From: Homalodisca vitripennis
Lineage: Eukaryota; Arthropoda; Insecta; Hemiptera; Cicadellidae
Reading direction: 5' to 3'
Assembly (NCBI RefSeq): GCF_021130785.1
Contig: NC_060210.1
Coordinates: 184,914,001-184,978,000, forward strand
Length of the DNA stretch: 64,000 nt
Within the stretch, counting starts at the first letter, position 1, and the number at the start of each line of letters is the position of its first letter. The notes beneath the pieces are model-generated. The model saw only the letters and a program-made list of their open reading frames with translations. It was not told the DNA's origin and made no database searches. Both the position numbers and the translations under genes were made by a program. This document shows positions 23,466-36,600 of the stretch, one piece after another.

Positions 23466-25539
23466 ATTTTAAAGTTAAATTAATTTGAAACCATGGTACA
23501 AACAACGTAGAGGAACTGGTATTGCGTAAATCCGACATGTGTAATAAATATACATGGTCAGAGATTATATCAACCTATTAACCACTTTAAAAACAATTAT
23601 ATATTTATTTTAATTTTTCGAATACCAATCAAAAGCGGGAAAATTTAGAACTGTGAAATTGTAATTTTGCAACGGCTAAGAGCCAATTATTTTTAAAGAC
23701 GCATCATAAACTGAATTATACTATTTAAACTGAATAGTATAATTCAAACACACTTTACAAACAATTTAAATATTATTTTATATCTACAAGAATCAATATC
23801 ATTCAGTTATATCCATACCAGTTAGTTCAACTATAATAAAAAAAACGTTGAAAACCATGTTAAAACGCGTAGCAATAAATATACTATTATATTTTCAAAA
23901 GCGTTATTGATTAGGTCAAAACATACACTTATATACTGAGTATTATGGATCTACATTGCTTAATTTCCCCTCTGTCGGTTAGTGTGCGTTTTTTGTTGTT
24001 AAAAATGGAATATCTTAAAACCTAATAAATATAAGCCTACCAAGTCTTGGTCAAAATTTTATGGCCGCTAAAAATATATTATGATGTTATCTTTAATACT
24101 TTTAGAATAATGGCTATTAAAATATTTACCTTTTAACTTCTTAAAATCTGCAAATTTTTAAAATATTGCAAGGAAATGAATTTGAGAGAGTTCTGTCACA
24201 AATCTAATGACCAAATATATAAAATATCATATGCACAGATTTACTGTAACAAAACACTGTCGACATTGAGGTTCTGAGCGAATAGGTCACAATACAAAAA
24301 TCGAGTAAACGGCAACTCCAGAATATCTTATGCCAATTGTGCCCACATCTTAGTCCCTTCATTTAAAGTACAGAAAATACATTAATATCTGTTGCCAAGC
24401 AACTTTTTTGTCTAATAAATTAAAAACTAATAGTGATATTGCAAATTTAACAACAATGAACAACGCCTTTATGAACAACTAAAGGATAAATGAAGGACAA
24501 AAACAAACGTCTTAATTAACAATAATAAACTGTTTTATTTATCATAAAGCTTAAATTTATTCACAATATATGTTAAAAAAACTAAATAAAGTGACTAGTT
24601 TATCTGTTGTATATTAAGAATAATAAACAACAAGAAAAATCGTACAGTAATATTCAGACAATAATGCTTTTATAGATGGCAACATCAAAGATAACCGGTT
24701 TTATTAGACATACATCTGATTGTCGCTTGACTAAATTTTCGTAAATAAATATGTCCTAAAACAAGAGATATTTAAATAAATTCATTAAACATCAAATATA
24801 TAATTCTATCTATCCTTAGATAGGCTTGAAACACGTATTTCAAATGTTTTGCATAATAAATGACAAAAATAAAAAAATTGAGATAAGATACTCTAAAGGT
24901 GCTGTTATTTTATTTTCACAAATCTTTTTTTCACAGTAAAGATGCTCTTAATGAGTTATTTATTATTAGTTTGAAATATTATTTGAGTAATTAGATTTGT
25001 GATACAATCCATGATCAGATTTATTCTTGTATACCTGCTGGATTTTAAGATGTTCAAAGTTAATCAGATTTAATGGCCGCCATTTCGAAAGTATTAATGA
25101 ATTATTTTTTATAACTGGCCTTATTACCACAAATATTTGATCCAAATTAGGTAGGATTTGTTTATTCGTTTTAAGATATTAAAGCGAATTTGTCTATAAA
25201 AACACATACAGCCTGACGGATAGGAAACTAAGCACCGAAGATCTATTTCCATATTCTGAAATGCGTTTGCCATGACCTGAGCAGTTGCGGTATATAGACT
25301 TGTCCTAAGAATTACAGGACACTCTATATATATATATATTGAGTTGTTAAGTTTGTTCTAACCGAGGTTTGTGATTTTGTTCTACCTGGAAAATAAAACA
25401 TTAACAAATATAGAAGTTTACTGTATACAAAATGAAATATTATGTATTTTTGTATAGTATTTTTTTATTATTAATGAAGTAATATTTATGCTTCTATACA
25501 TCTGTTGACTACCTAGTTTACAAATCAGTAACTCATAAA

Positions 25540-26185
25540 TAGGTTTTACTTTCACAAAAATGTACAACTGTAGATACAGCAGTAAATATCTTATATTCAA
25601 GATGAAAACAAATGGTATTTTCATAGTATTCTTATAGTTGATATGAAAGAACTTACAATATATACAATAAATATACAACAATGAATATACAATAATACAA
25701 ATCTTATATCTCAAAAGAATGAATGCATACATCTAAATTAAGACCGCTAATTAAAATTAAAAACAAAAGCAGCAATTATCATTAGTTTTAATTTGTCTCT
25801 AATTACTGTATACTCGTAATTAAAAAACGTAAAGGGAAAACATGGGCTTTAATGATCTGTGCGTAGAGAATTTTATGTTTTTTAAAATATATATTTAGCA
25901 GTGCGTTAATTAATTTTACAAACGCACGCGAAAGAATGAACTGAAATAAAATAAATGAAGGATACGATTTAATTAATTATTTTAATAGGTGATATTTAGA
26001 AAAAATTAAGAAAGCAAAGTCATGAGTTAAAATTGTTACACAAATATGACAATGCGTGTGAGAGGGACGAGTGCTAAGGTCTATTAGCCTTGTTAGTCGG
26101 AGCATTATTATGTAATATTAAGTCTATGGTAATTTTGAAGGGAAAGTAGGCATATTGGATTATTATATTATTTAATCGTTTATCG
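25540..26185. other. Arm-specific segment, right arm
   Basis: Occupies the position of 19200-19620 in the left arm but with unrelated sequence. It contains short open frames of low-complexity composition only. Confidence 0.45.
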
Positions 26186-26305
26186 GAAATTGCAAAACAA
26201 TCGTAGATAGTAGCTTATAAGTGGCAGCGTCACAAAAATCCAGATAACAACTATTATATTTATGATTAAATTGAATATGTAAAGGATAAATATCCTTTTT
26301 GCTGG

Positions 26306-26589
26306 TTGAATGCTAGGGGGTGCTAATTCAGTGACTGAGCCATGTCCATGCGCTGAATAAGCACCCCCTTGGAACAGGGGGGTGTTAATTCAGGGCCTCG
26401 ACCATGCCCATGCGCTGAATAAGCACCCCCTTGTAGTAGGGGGGTGCTAATTCAGTGCCTGGTCCGTGTCCGTGCGCTGAATTAGCACCCCCCTGCCGTG
26501 ACGTCAGAGCCTGAGGGGGTGCTTATTCCAGGGGGTGCTAAAGCAGCGTCCCCGGTGCTATGTCCAGGGGGTGCTAATTCAGGCGCACC
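26306..26589. repeat. Outer hairpin array and right end
   Basis: Mirror of 18823-19064. Its last 60 bp carry two end-like units in tandem: one matching the left end (GGGGACGCTGC in reverse complement), then a second ending GGCGCACC that matches the central loop. The left end has only the first type, so the two termini are not identical. Confidence 0.8.
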
Positions 26590-26597
26590 GTTTGGAC
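26590..26597. repeat. Right 8-bp target-site duplication of foldback element
   Basis: GTTTGGAC, identical to 18815-18822. Confidence 0.65.
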
Positions 26598-29482
26598 TAC
26601 GCTCAAGCGTCTCGCTCGTTTCATTCTCGGGACGTTCTACAGACAGCAGACATCAAGCAATTAAATAAAACGGTTTTTACAGCCCTCAGGAAAACAGAAA
26701 AGAAAATTCCAACCATCTGAGTGATAGATTTCAATGACGCTCAGTCAAATCTCATGGATAGACATATACTTTCAACCAACCGATTCTTGTAGGAAAATGA
26801 GTTTCAGGAAAAATTTGTCTGTAGATGAAATTGCTATCGAAATATACTGCAGGTGGTTACGCTATGTAACGGCTCGTCTACATCCTCATCAAGAAACGCC
26901 ATAATGCTCATCAAGTTTGCTAAGTAAAAATGATGTTACTTGATAAAGTTCAGGTCAATCTGTTATATCATATCTGTTCGTTTCGTTCTTGAGATGCCCA
27001 ATGAAAAATTCAGCCAAACCTGATGGAGTGACATTCACCATCATCAAACTCGACATTCCTTGTGTATGAATTTAGCTTCGTGTAAAATTGCAAGTCTATA
27101 AGTCAGTTCGTTCTTGAAATATATGTAAAGATAGAAATGAAATTCTTAATCGTTTTAGGGGATAAGCTTCGCCAGTAATTCAATTAAAGAACATAGTGAA
27201 CTATTACCTTGATATACTTTGCTATATCGAGCAATATTCAAAGTTGCACTGACAATTACAATGTGGTTGTTTTTACAGTACAAGTTAATAATTTCATTGG
27301 TATCTGATTACTTTTTTATGTTATACCACTCTATGTATATTTACTTAGAGCCAACACTTTAAACTAATTTTCCTCCCTGTTCACTTTTTAGTAAAATAAA
27401 GCTAAAACAGTTCAAACCCTTACACGACTATAGTAGAAAAGTCAGTGAGAAACGTATTTACTAAGAGAGCTTCCAACTTGCAGAGTTTATCCTCTTCTGG
27501 TAAAGCTTAAGGGATATATAAAGAATTGGGAAATACTTTGCAAATACAGAAAAAGTGGTCAAGAGTTTCTGAAGTTTGGAAGTTTAGAGTTGTTTACGAC
27601 AAGCTGTCAGATTCTATATGTCCTTTACCAAGGATTTCAGCCAGATATTTGCTTTGGCCAATTTAATTCACTTCGTAGGTTTGACTTAGAATTTAGTGAA
27701 TATTTCACAATTTAATTGTAAAGTTTTTAATTGTTCAATTATGTGCATTGCTTCGGCCCATAAAAAGTTGGAACCTTGTTAATACGATTAAAATAGCCAA
27801 ACATTTTAACCTAAAAGAATCCTTGAAGAAAAGTCATATTAAAATAGGCAACACTGTGGTTTAACCAACCTCATGAGGAACTCATAAAAATATTGGTTAG
27901 TTCATTACACTGCATAAAAAATTCTAGAAAACATTCAACATCATCCACGGTATCTTAAGTGCCTTGTGTATCTAGGAAATAAGCATAACAAGTTTTACTG
28001 AAATATTTCACTAGGCGAATTTGTTACAGTTTGAGTCTTTAAATACCTGAATTTCAAGTAGTAATTTTATTAGTAAAAGTTATTAATTCTACCGACAAGT
28101 TACACTTATATGTATAGATGCTGCATCCTCGGAAAACATCTCTAAGTCTTGAACAGTTGGTTTTTACCTGTTGAATTCACAAATATTTACTTCCTTATCA
28201 AAATTTCTGAATTTTAATCCGATAAAATTCAAATACAGCTTTGAAACTAAAATGTCTGCCTTATTATTTAAAATATTTTAAATATCATCTCCAAAATACA
28301 TTTCTTCTAGATCCTTGAATAAGATAACTATGCGAATGTTTAGCTCCAGTTCACGTGCCTCTTACGTACGTGCAGCATCTGAAATCTGATGCTGTTGTAT
28401 ATTTTACTCCTGCAATTATGTAATGTTCGCCTGAAGAGATGCATAAATAGTCGGAGTCGAAGAACGAAGAAGCTCAAAACGAACCCCCCCCCCCCCCGCA
28501 TTGTTTCAACTACAAAGACACCCAGACTACAAAAATGAGTGCAATCTAGGTGAAGAGGTATTCTAATTGTCTCATTAGGTGCAAAATTGAGTGCAGTACG
28601 ATGTTGACTGGCACGATCCCAAAGTACATAATTCGTCGCCGACCATTTACTAGGAACCACAAAATTTTCACGATATTTTAGAGCTTACAAGAGCTTGTGT
28701 GTCCTAAAAGAGTCTATCAATAAGTTGAATGACGATGTTTTATCTCGGAGACCAAATTTAGTTTGGCCTGTGAAGTAATTACGTATGGCCACGGTGAAAG
28801 AGTTTGTTCTTACCAAAACTTCGATTTATAGTTTGATATTTTCTAACTTAAAACAAGATAGTATAAAAATAATGTTATAATATAAAGCAATAAGCAAAGA
28901 CAAAATAATAAAACGTTAAAATGTTACCTAACAGATATTTTCATACAACAAGGATATAAAAAGGATTTAATTTATTCGTTTACATTACAGTCAGTGTTTT
29001 CGACTGAAATAACTTCTAATCTCTTTGATGAAACATCAAAGGCTCTTTTTATTTTCCTCTGAAACTATATTAAATTTTCCGTTATATTAACTGCGTTTGT
29101 CCTACTTTAAACAGTTGTCTCTTGGTAAACACAATATTGTTGAATACAAAAATTAAACATTTTAAATGGATTATTTTTGTGTGATAAAGAATGAGTAAGT
29201 TAGTTCATTAATAATAATAATGTTACACTGATTTTACCCATACAAATATGGATCGATATGTTTAAAACTTCAATGTTTGAATAGAATACCGAATTTTATT
29301 TCGTTTCACTATTTTATTTTTTTTATTTCATGCTTTTTCCTTCAACAATTCATTTATTTGATTTTTGCCACAAATAAAAACATCATTGAGATTTATTGGG
29401 TGCATAATTATTTCTCTTTAAAATTATTAAAATTTGAAACTTGGCAAATGGCTTTCTTTTAGTCTAAGGAAAAAATTATTCA
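26598..29482. other. Non-coding stretch with a poly(C) tract
   Basis: No gene seen. A run of 14 C lies at 28484-28497. The 106-codon minus-strand frame across it contains a glycine run from that tract and no recognisable domain. Confidence 0.5.
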
Positions 29483-29765
29483 TTGCGGGGTTGAAAGATC
29501 AAAGAACAGTCCGTCTGTCTGTTTTCTGCTCGTATCTCTGATAACTCTTGATAAAAAGGTAAAAGACACTTTTAACTTGGAATATAGATAACTACAAGGA
29601 AAGACACGATTTATTATAATAGGTCAAAGGGCAATTCCTCTGTCTGTTTATCAACTCGTATGTGTGACAACTCTTGATATAAAGGTACTTGGAACTTCAA
29701 GACGCTTGAAACTTGGTATATAGATAACTCCAATAAAGAAAGCCATTGATTATGTGGTTAACAGT
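29483..29765. repeat. Minisatellite, two diverged copies of about 126-135 bp
   Basis: The phrases TCTGTCTGTTT, ACTCTTGATA.AAAGGTA and ACTTGG.ATATAGATAACT recur once each in the same order, about 126-135 bp apart. The copies have diverged considerably. No protein frame spans it. Confidence 0.6.
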
Positions 29766-32700
29766 CCTAAAACCAGTTCATCCGTAGTAGTAGTCACCTT
29801 TGATATTTTAGGAACAAAATATTTTAATGGGTTTTCGGTGCACTTTGGTATTGAAAAATTCTATTATGAGAAAGAAATAAACAATGAAGATGGAATAGTT
29901 TAAATATAAATATATATATTCTGATATCTAATATTTTTTTATTTCTTATGATGTTGTTAATTTTGTTATCTATTTCTTTATATAAAAGGCAAATCCCTCA
30001 ATTACTCATCACTAAATCTCTTACTTCCCGATATTCCAGAAAGTTGAAGTTTGGCACATTTAAGTGTTAAATATATTTATATTTATATATCAATGTTTAG
30101 GGTAGTAGTAGGTCTAATCCTTAATTTTAAAATCACTTATTTCCAGGAAGGAATACGGAAGTACTTTAATGTACTTTAACATATTTAGTCATCCATAAAG
30201 AACTGAAATCGAAATGTAGTAGGAGAGATTAGTTGAGATCAAGTCAGAGCACTAGATAGTGGTCAGCATTAATGTACTATCAGCATATTGCTGAGCCAGC
30301 CGTGCTGTAGCATATTTCTGAGTCAGCACCTTGTAGCTATATGAGTACCTTCCACACACACTATCAATTATTTTAAATTTGGTATTCACTCCTTTTGGAT
30401 TAACGTCTAACATGCAACTCAATTAAGAAACGTCATATCTATGTCATTTAAATTTCACCATGAAAACTAACTTGATTCTTTTTTCCCAACTTTACTTACT
30501 CATTGCCCAATTTAGCTTCAATTAATCCATAAGCAAATAGAAATAAAAATCAAGGCCATTATAATATAAATGGTAAAGGATGTTGTTTATAAATTACAAA
30601 TGCACCTAAATTGGGATTTAGAATGATCTCTTTGTAGTATCCGATGTTGTTGAGGGAAAAAGAAATTGCGTTATATTTAGTTAGGTAACAGAAATTGCAG
30701 CCGCTTTAGATATGCTGCTTTACTTTCTAGGCCTTTCAGTGATCCCTGCAATTATATTATTTCTTACTATGTAAATTACAAATCTTATGACATTTAAGGT
30801 ATTACTTAAAAGGATGAAAACACATCAGAATTATGGTAGGCAAAGCGCCACTAAAGTAATATTTTATTAGATCCAAGACTGACAAATGTGCTCATAAGTA
30901 ATTCCGCTGGGTTCCGTACTAAAACCGTTTTTATTACCATTATACATGAATTTAAACCTTACAAACCTTTTCAAAATAATAAACACTCTCGCTTATAGTA
31001 CTTCCACTGCTACTACTCACCATTCAATATTAAACATGTTTAATTCTCGCAGTAAGATTTTGATCGTAGTAGATACCATGCTTTCATTCCTGCCGCGTTA
31101 TGAAATATTTCGTCATATTCAATTTTGGCATGAAAACATTCAACAACAAAACAAAATTTCAGTAATATTCGCAATTTTCAACATTTGAAATTTTCAACTA
31201 AAACAACTTATGGTTGAATAAGAATGCTTGACTTGAATATTGTTCTGTGTTTTTCTCAAATATATTCCTAATCCATATCCGGTCTCACATTCAATGTTTA
31301 TATCTCACCTGTATTACCTGTATTACTAAATGTGATGGAAGACATAAAATTCTTGTTTGTATCTTGGAAATGGTAAGTAGTATATAAATATAATATATAT
31401 TATATATACCACGGAGAATAAAAAGTAATACGGAAGAAAATTCTCTCAAACAAAGCTGACAGAGTCTAGCTTCAATCCAGCTGAGATCGTTCAGTGGATT
31501 TCCTTTTGCGTATTATTGCCAACTGCTTTACAGCGTCCATGATATAATTTATATAATTGTTCCAGTAAATATAAAAATCATTTTTGTTCTAAGTATTTGT
31601 GCATGTGGAGCTTTTAATTTAATTTGTCAAAAATTGTATACTTTACACGAAGTCTAATCGAAAAGGACTTGCACATTAATTGAGTACGTACTTGAATCGT
31701 TTTACAAAAACTAAATTCTAAGCTGAATTATTATATACATTGGTATTAACTAAAACCTATTGGAAGAGTTGTAGGAAGAAGAAATGTTCCCATTCATTTA
31801 GTTTTCGTAGCATTTCTCACACGAGAATAATAAAAAAAATTGAGCAAGGAAGGAAACTATAACGCAAGACTGCGCTGAAATCAAATGATTTTTTAACATA
31901 TACATTGAAGTAAATACACTCTCTGGTAGGATGTAAATTTGAAAATTTGGGACATATATGAATATTGGTGTGAAACTACCTAAACATAATTATAACTCTC
32001 CATAGGAATCAAAATTATTTTGATGCCGTTTTTAAGTGCTCTACTAAAAGCTAACAAGAGTGCTTTGTAATTTCATGATATAATAGGTATTATACAAACA
32101 TCTTACGCATTATGAGTAAATAAATTTTATAATTTCTCATATTTGGAGAAAAAAGAGGTTTTATGAATACATATATAATTGTTATTTATTATTATATATT
32201 TTTAAAATAAAAATTATAATAACCATTTCCATTATTACGCATTAGTACGCTCATTCTTCTTGAAGGCTTCGTGGCGTAAGCAATATTGCGACTGCGCTTA
32301 ATGTCAAGATCTACGAATTTATTATTTTCCGGCGCCAATGTTGAGTTTGCCTTGTTGTACCGGAAGCAGAGACGTTCCAAACATTGTAATGTATTTCCGG
32401 TCTAAGGGCTGGAGTGGAAAAATCACAAATCTGGCCCTTATATATACACACACTTTACGTCAAACCGTCCTGAAGATAATGGAGGGTGGGGAAGCCCACA
32501 CGAACTTGTTCCAATACTAGTTTTATAAGTCGAATACGTTTTTACTTATTGTAAATTATTATAACATTGTATGTATTATTTATAACAGAATATAAAGGTA
32601 ATTTACAACGTATTGATAGTAACCAAATCAGTTTTCATTGGATACATTATAAATCAATAATATCCAATACAGCAGTAATCATGTTGAGCTTTGTTACATG

Positions 32701-33690
32701 TTCCGCGATTTATTCTATATTGACAGTTAAAGTAAATTCATCAAAACTATATAATGGCCTAAGGGCATGAATAATTTACATGATAATGTAACTCTACTCC
32801 ATCGTAAACTAGAGAATAGAAATGGTTAACTTACTCAACGATAATGTGCACAATGTTTAATGTCAATTTGACATTGCTGCTGACAATGTATCTTCGGCGG
32901 ATGAATTTTAAACCAAAATAGTTTAAAGTAGTGCTATAATAATTGCAAATCCGTATATAACACTCTTATTATTATTATATATTTTGTCATAGATTATCAA
33001 TACTCAAAAATAGTACACTGCTTGACGTAGACTTACGTTGAAATATTTCTAACGAATGCCTCATCTATTTAAGTTAGGTACAATTCTAAATATGTTACAT
33101 GTTTTATAAAAAATGTATCTAATTGTTTACTATGTGACCTACGTATCTTATTTCATCTATGTGATAATTTACTTAAATCTAGTAAGCTATCTCTAAATAG
33201 AAAAGATGAACCGTAATCAATTAAGAAATATTATTAAATCTATAAATATTATTTATTACAGATTATTGTAAATGGCAATTACATTAATTGCCCAAATTTA
33301 TATATTGTTTTAAAATACTTTTCATCGCTATGCTTCTCTAACCACTGAGGTTTCAAGACGATAATACCAGTGTATGTCGTATTATTGTAAATTAATACAT
33401 GCATTTTATACCTTAATATACTGAATTTAATACTTCTCAACATTACATAGGGACCTATTGACAGATTTGTTTAACCACGTGTAAACATTTGATTTCTAGA
33501 ATGGAGCAATTTCATGTATTTTTTATTGTCAAAAAAGAACTTTAACTATTTTCAAACCCATGCATAAAATGTGGATCAGGATACATGGACATATTCAAAC
33601 ATTTATTTTTTTTCAAATCTATTTAGTCTTCAGTGGATGAACCTTGAACACTCTTATATTTTGTTAGGTAACGACCATCATAAGCGAGCT
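29766..33690. other. Non-coding AT-rich stretch, no gene seen
   Basis: Open frames do not exceed about 80 codons. A minus-strand frame at 32192-32380 is slightly richer in charged residues, but I recognise nothing in it. Confidence 0.5.
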
Positions 33691-36600
33691 CATAAAATAA
33701 CTGTTAATGTTGGTTTTCAATGATTTCTGGTGCTTGAAATTAAAAAAATTAGAGTATTGAAATCAAAACAGAAACATAGGAACGTGCTAACGATACAAAG
33801 TTTATTCTGTCTCAAGCAGACAAATCACTCCTTACTAGCACATAGATACCAGTTGAAGCAGCTCAGGATTATCAACACAAAGCCATTAATTACAACGATG
33901 ACTCAGTGTTCTACAGTTGATTAGACAGAACAACAGTGAGAGACAAGGCATTGTTTGTACATTACTGATGGAAACTCTACCCTAGCTTCCCAAACTAAGG
34001 AATTATTCAAAACACAAAGCCATTAATTACAACGATGACTCATGAGTTTCTACAGTTTGATTAGACAGAAACAACAGTGAAGGACAAGGCATAAAATTAA
34101 ACTGGTTAATGTTTGGTTTTCAATGATTTCTGGTGCTTGAAATTAAAAAAATTAGAGTAGTTGAAATCAAAACAAAACATAGGAACGTTGCTAACCGATA
34201 CAAAGTTTTTATTCTGTCTCAAGCAGACAAATCACTCCTTACTAGCACAATACCTGTAAGATGCCAGTTGAAAGCAGCTCAGGAATTATCAACACAAAGC
34301 CATTAATTACAACGATGACTCAGTGTTCTACAGTTGATTAGGACCTGAACAACCAGTTAGAGACAAGGCCATTGTTTTGTACAATTTTACTGATGGAAAC
34401 TCTACCCTTAAGCTTCCAAGATTAATGGATTATCAACACAAAGCCATTAATTACAAAATGATCTCAGTGTTCCTACAGTTTGTATTAGACATGAACAACA
34501 GTGAGAGACAAGTCATTGTTTGTGCATTACTGAAGAAACTCTAACCCTAGCTTCCAAAAATTAAGGATTATCAACACAAACCATTACATTCATTACACAC
34601 CGACACAGACTCAGTGTTTCTATCGTTCTACAGTTGATTAGACTGTAAACAGTGAGAGACAAGGCAATTTGTTTGTACCATTACCTGATGGAAACTCTAC
34701 CCTAGCTTTCCAAAGTTAAGGATTATCAACACAAAGCCATTAATTACAACGATGAACTCAGTGTTCTATCTAAACAGTTGATTAGACAGAACAACAGTGA
34801 GAGACCAAGGCATTGTTTTGTAACATTACTGATTGGCAAACTCTACCCTTAAGCTTACCAAATATAAGGATTTTAACAACACTAAAAAGCCATAATTACA
34901 ACGATGACACAGTGTTTCTACAGTTGAATTAGACAGAAACAACAGTGAGAGACAAGGCTATTGTTTGAACATTTAATTACTGAGGAAACTCTACCCCTAG
35001 CAGTAGCTTCCAAATTAAGGGATTTATCAACACAAAGCCCATTAATCTACAACGAATGACTCAGTGTTCTACAGTTGTATTAGACAGAACCAACAGTTGA
35101 GAGACAAAGGCAAGGTTTGTTAGTAACATTACTGATGGAAACTCTACCCTAGCTTACCCAAATTAAGGATTATCAACACAAAGCCAATTAATTACAACGA
35201 TGACTCAGTGTTCTACAAGTTGAATTTAGACAGAAACAACAGTGGAGAGACCCAAAAAAGGGCATTGTTTTGTACATTACTGGATGGAAAACTCTACCCT
35301 AGCTTCCAAATTTAAGGATTATCAACAACAAAGCCATTCATTATTACAAACGATGACTCAGTGTTCTACAGTTGATTAGAAAACAACTGTGAGAAGGGAC
35401 AAGCATGAGGATTGACAAGGCATTGTAAATTAAAAAAATTAGAGTACATCAAAACTGATAGGGAAAGCGTGCTACGATACAAAGTTTATTCTGTCTTCAA
35501 GCAGACAAATCACTCCTTACTAGCACATACCCTGTTAGATTCGCAGTTGAAGCAGCTCAGGATTTATCAACACAAAGCCATTAAATTACAACGCTGACTC
35601 AGTGTTCTACAGTTGATTAGACTGTCAGAACAACAGTGGAGAGACAAGGCATTGTTTGTACAATTACTGATGGAAACTCCTAACCCTAGCTTCCCAAATT
35701 AAGGATTATCAACACTAAAGTCCATTAAATTATCAACGTATGACTCAGTGGTTCTACGAGTTGAATAAGACAGAACAAACCTCGTGAGAGACAAGGCCAT
35801 TGTTTTGTTGCATTACTGATGGAAAATCTTAGCCCCGAGCTTCCCAAATTATAGGATCTAATACAACACAAATGCCTTTAAATTACAACGATGACTCATG
35901 TGTTCTAGACAGGTTGCATTAGACAGGAACAACAGTGAGAGACAAGGCGATTGTTTGTTACATTACTGATGGGATAACTCCTACCCTAAGCTTCCAAATT
36001 AAGGATTATCAACACAAGAGCCATTAATTACAGACGATGACTCAGTGTTATACAGTTTGATTAGACAGAACAACAGGTGATAGACAAGGCATTGTTTTGT
36101 AACAATTATCTGATGGAAACTCACCCTAGCTTTCAAATTAAGGGATTATCAACACAAAGCCATTTAATTACAACGATGACTCAGTGTTCTAGACAGTTGA
36201 TTAGACACAGAACAATCAGTGAGAGACAAGGCAATCAAAATAACTGTTAATGTTGGTTTTCTATAATTTCTGGTGCTTGTAAATTAAAAAATTCTAGGAG
36301 TATTCGAAATCAAAAACAGAAACATAGGAACGGTGCTAACGATACAACAGTTTATTCTGTCGTCAAGCAGACAAATCACTCTCCTTACTAGCACATACCT
36401 GTAGAATGCCAGTTGAAGCAGCTCAGGAATTATCAACACAAAGCCATTCATTTACAACTTATGACTCAGTTGTTCTACAGGTTGATTAGGACAGAAACAA
36501 CAGTGAGAGAACTAACGGCATTGTTATGTACATTATCAGATGGAATCTCAACCCTAGCTTCCATAATTAAGGATTATCAACACAAATAGCCAATTATTAC

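Larger units (their letters stand above)
18823..26589. mobile_element. Large foldback (palindromic) element with hairpin arrays
   Basis: A 7.8-kb inverted repeat. The left arm (18823-22889) and right arm (22918-26589) are reverse complements over most of their length, with scattered substitutions and several arm-specific segments, around a 28-nt loop at 22890-22917. Matching blocks are 18823-19200 with 26185-26589, 19620-19800 with 25345-25540, 20680-22540 with 23465-25330, and 22580-22889 with 22918-23230. Both ends of each arm are GC-rich arrays of small hairpins built on CTGAATTAGCACCCCC and its complement. An 8-bp direct repeat flanks the whole unit. The design resembles Drosophila Foldback elements (long inverted repeats with internal tandem repeats), but sequence relationship is not shown. 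I see no transposase, so it is probably non-autonomous. Confidence 0.75.

Noticed and set aside
25418..25732. 104-codon minus-strand ORF in the right arm
   Set aside because: Tyr/Ile-rich translation of AT-rich DNA spanning the edge of arm homology, with no domain.
18823..26589. Palindrome as a long-read adapter (missed hairpin) artefact
   Set aside because: Such artefacts give near-identical arms. Here the arms differ by many substitutions and have arm-specific segments of 0.2-0.9 kb, and a direct repeat flanks the unit.
26535..26720. 61-codon ORF crossing the right end of the foldback element
   Set aside because: It starts inside the element's terminal repeat and crosses the insertion boundary, so it cannot be an ancestral gene frame.
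28340..28660. 106-codon minus ORF
   Set aside because: Includes a Gly run from a poly(C) tract and shows no domain or splice context.
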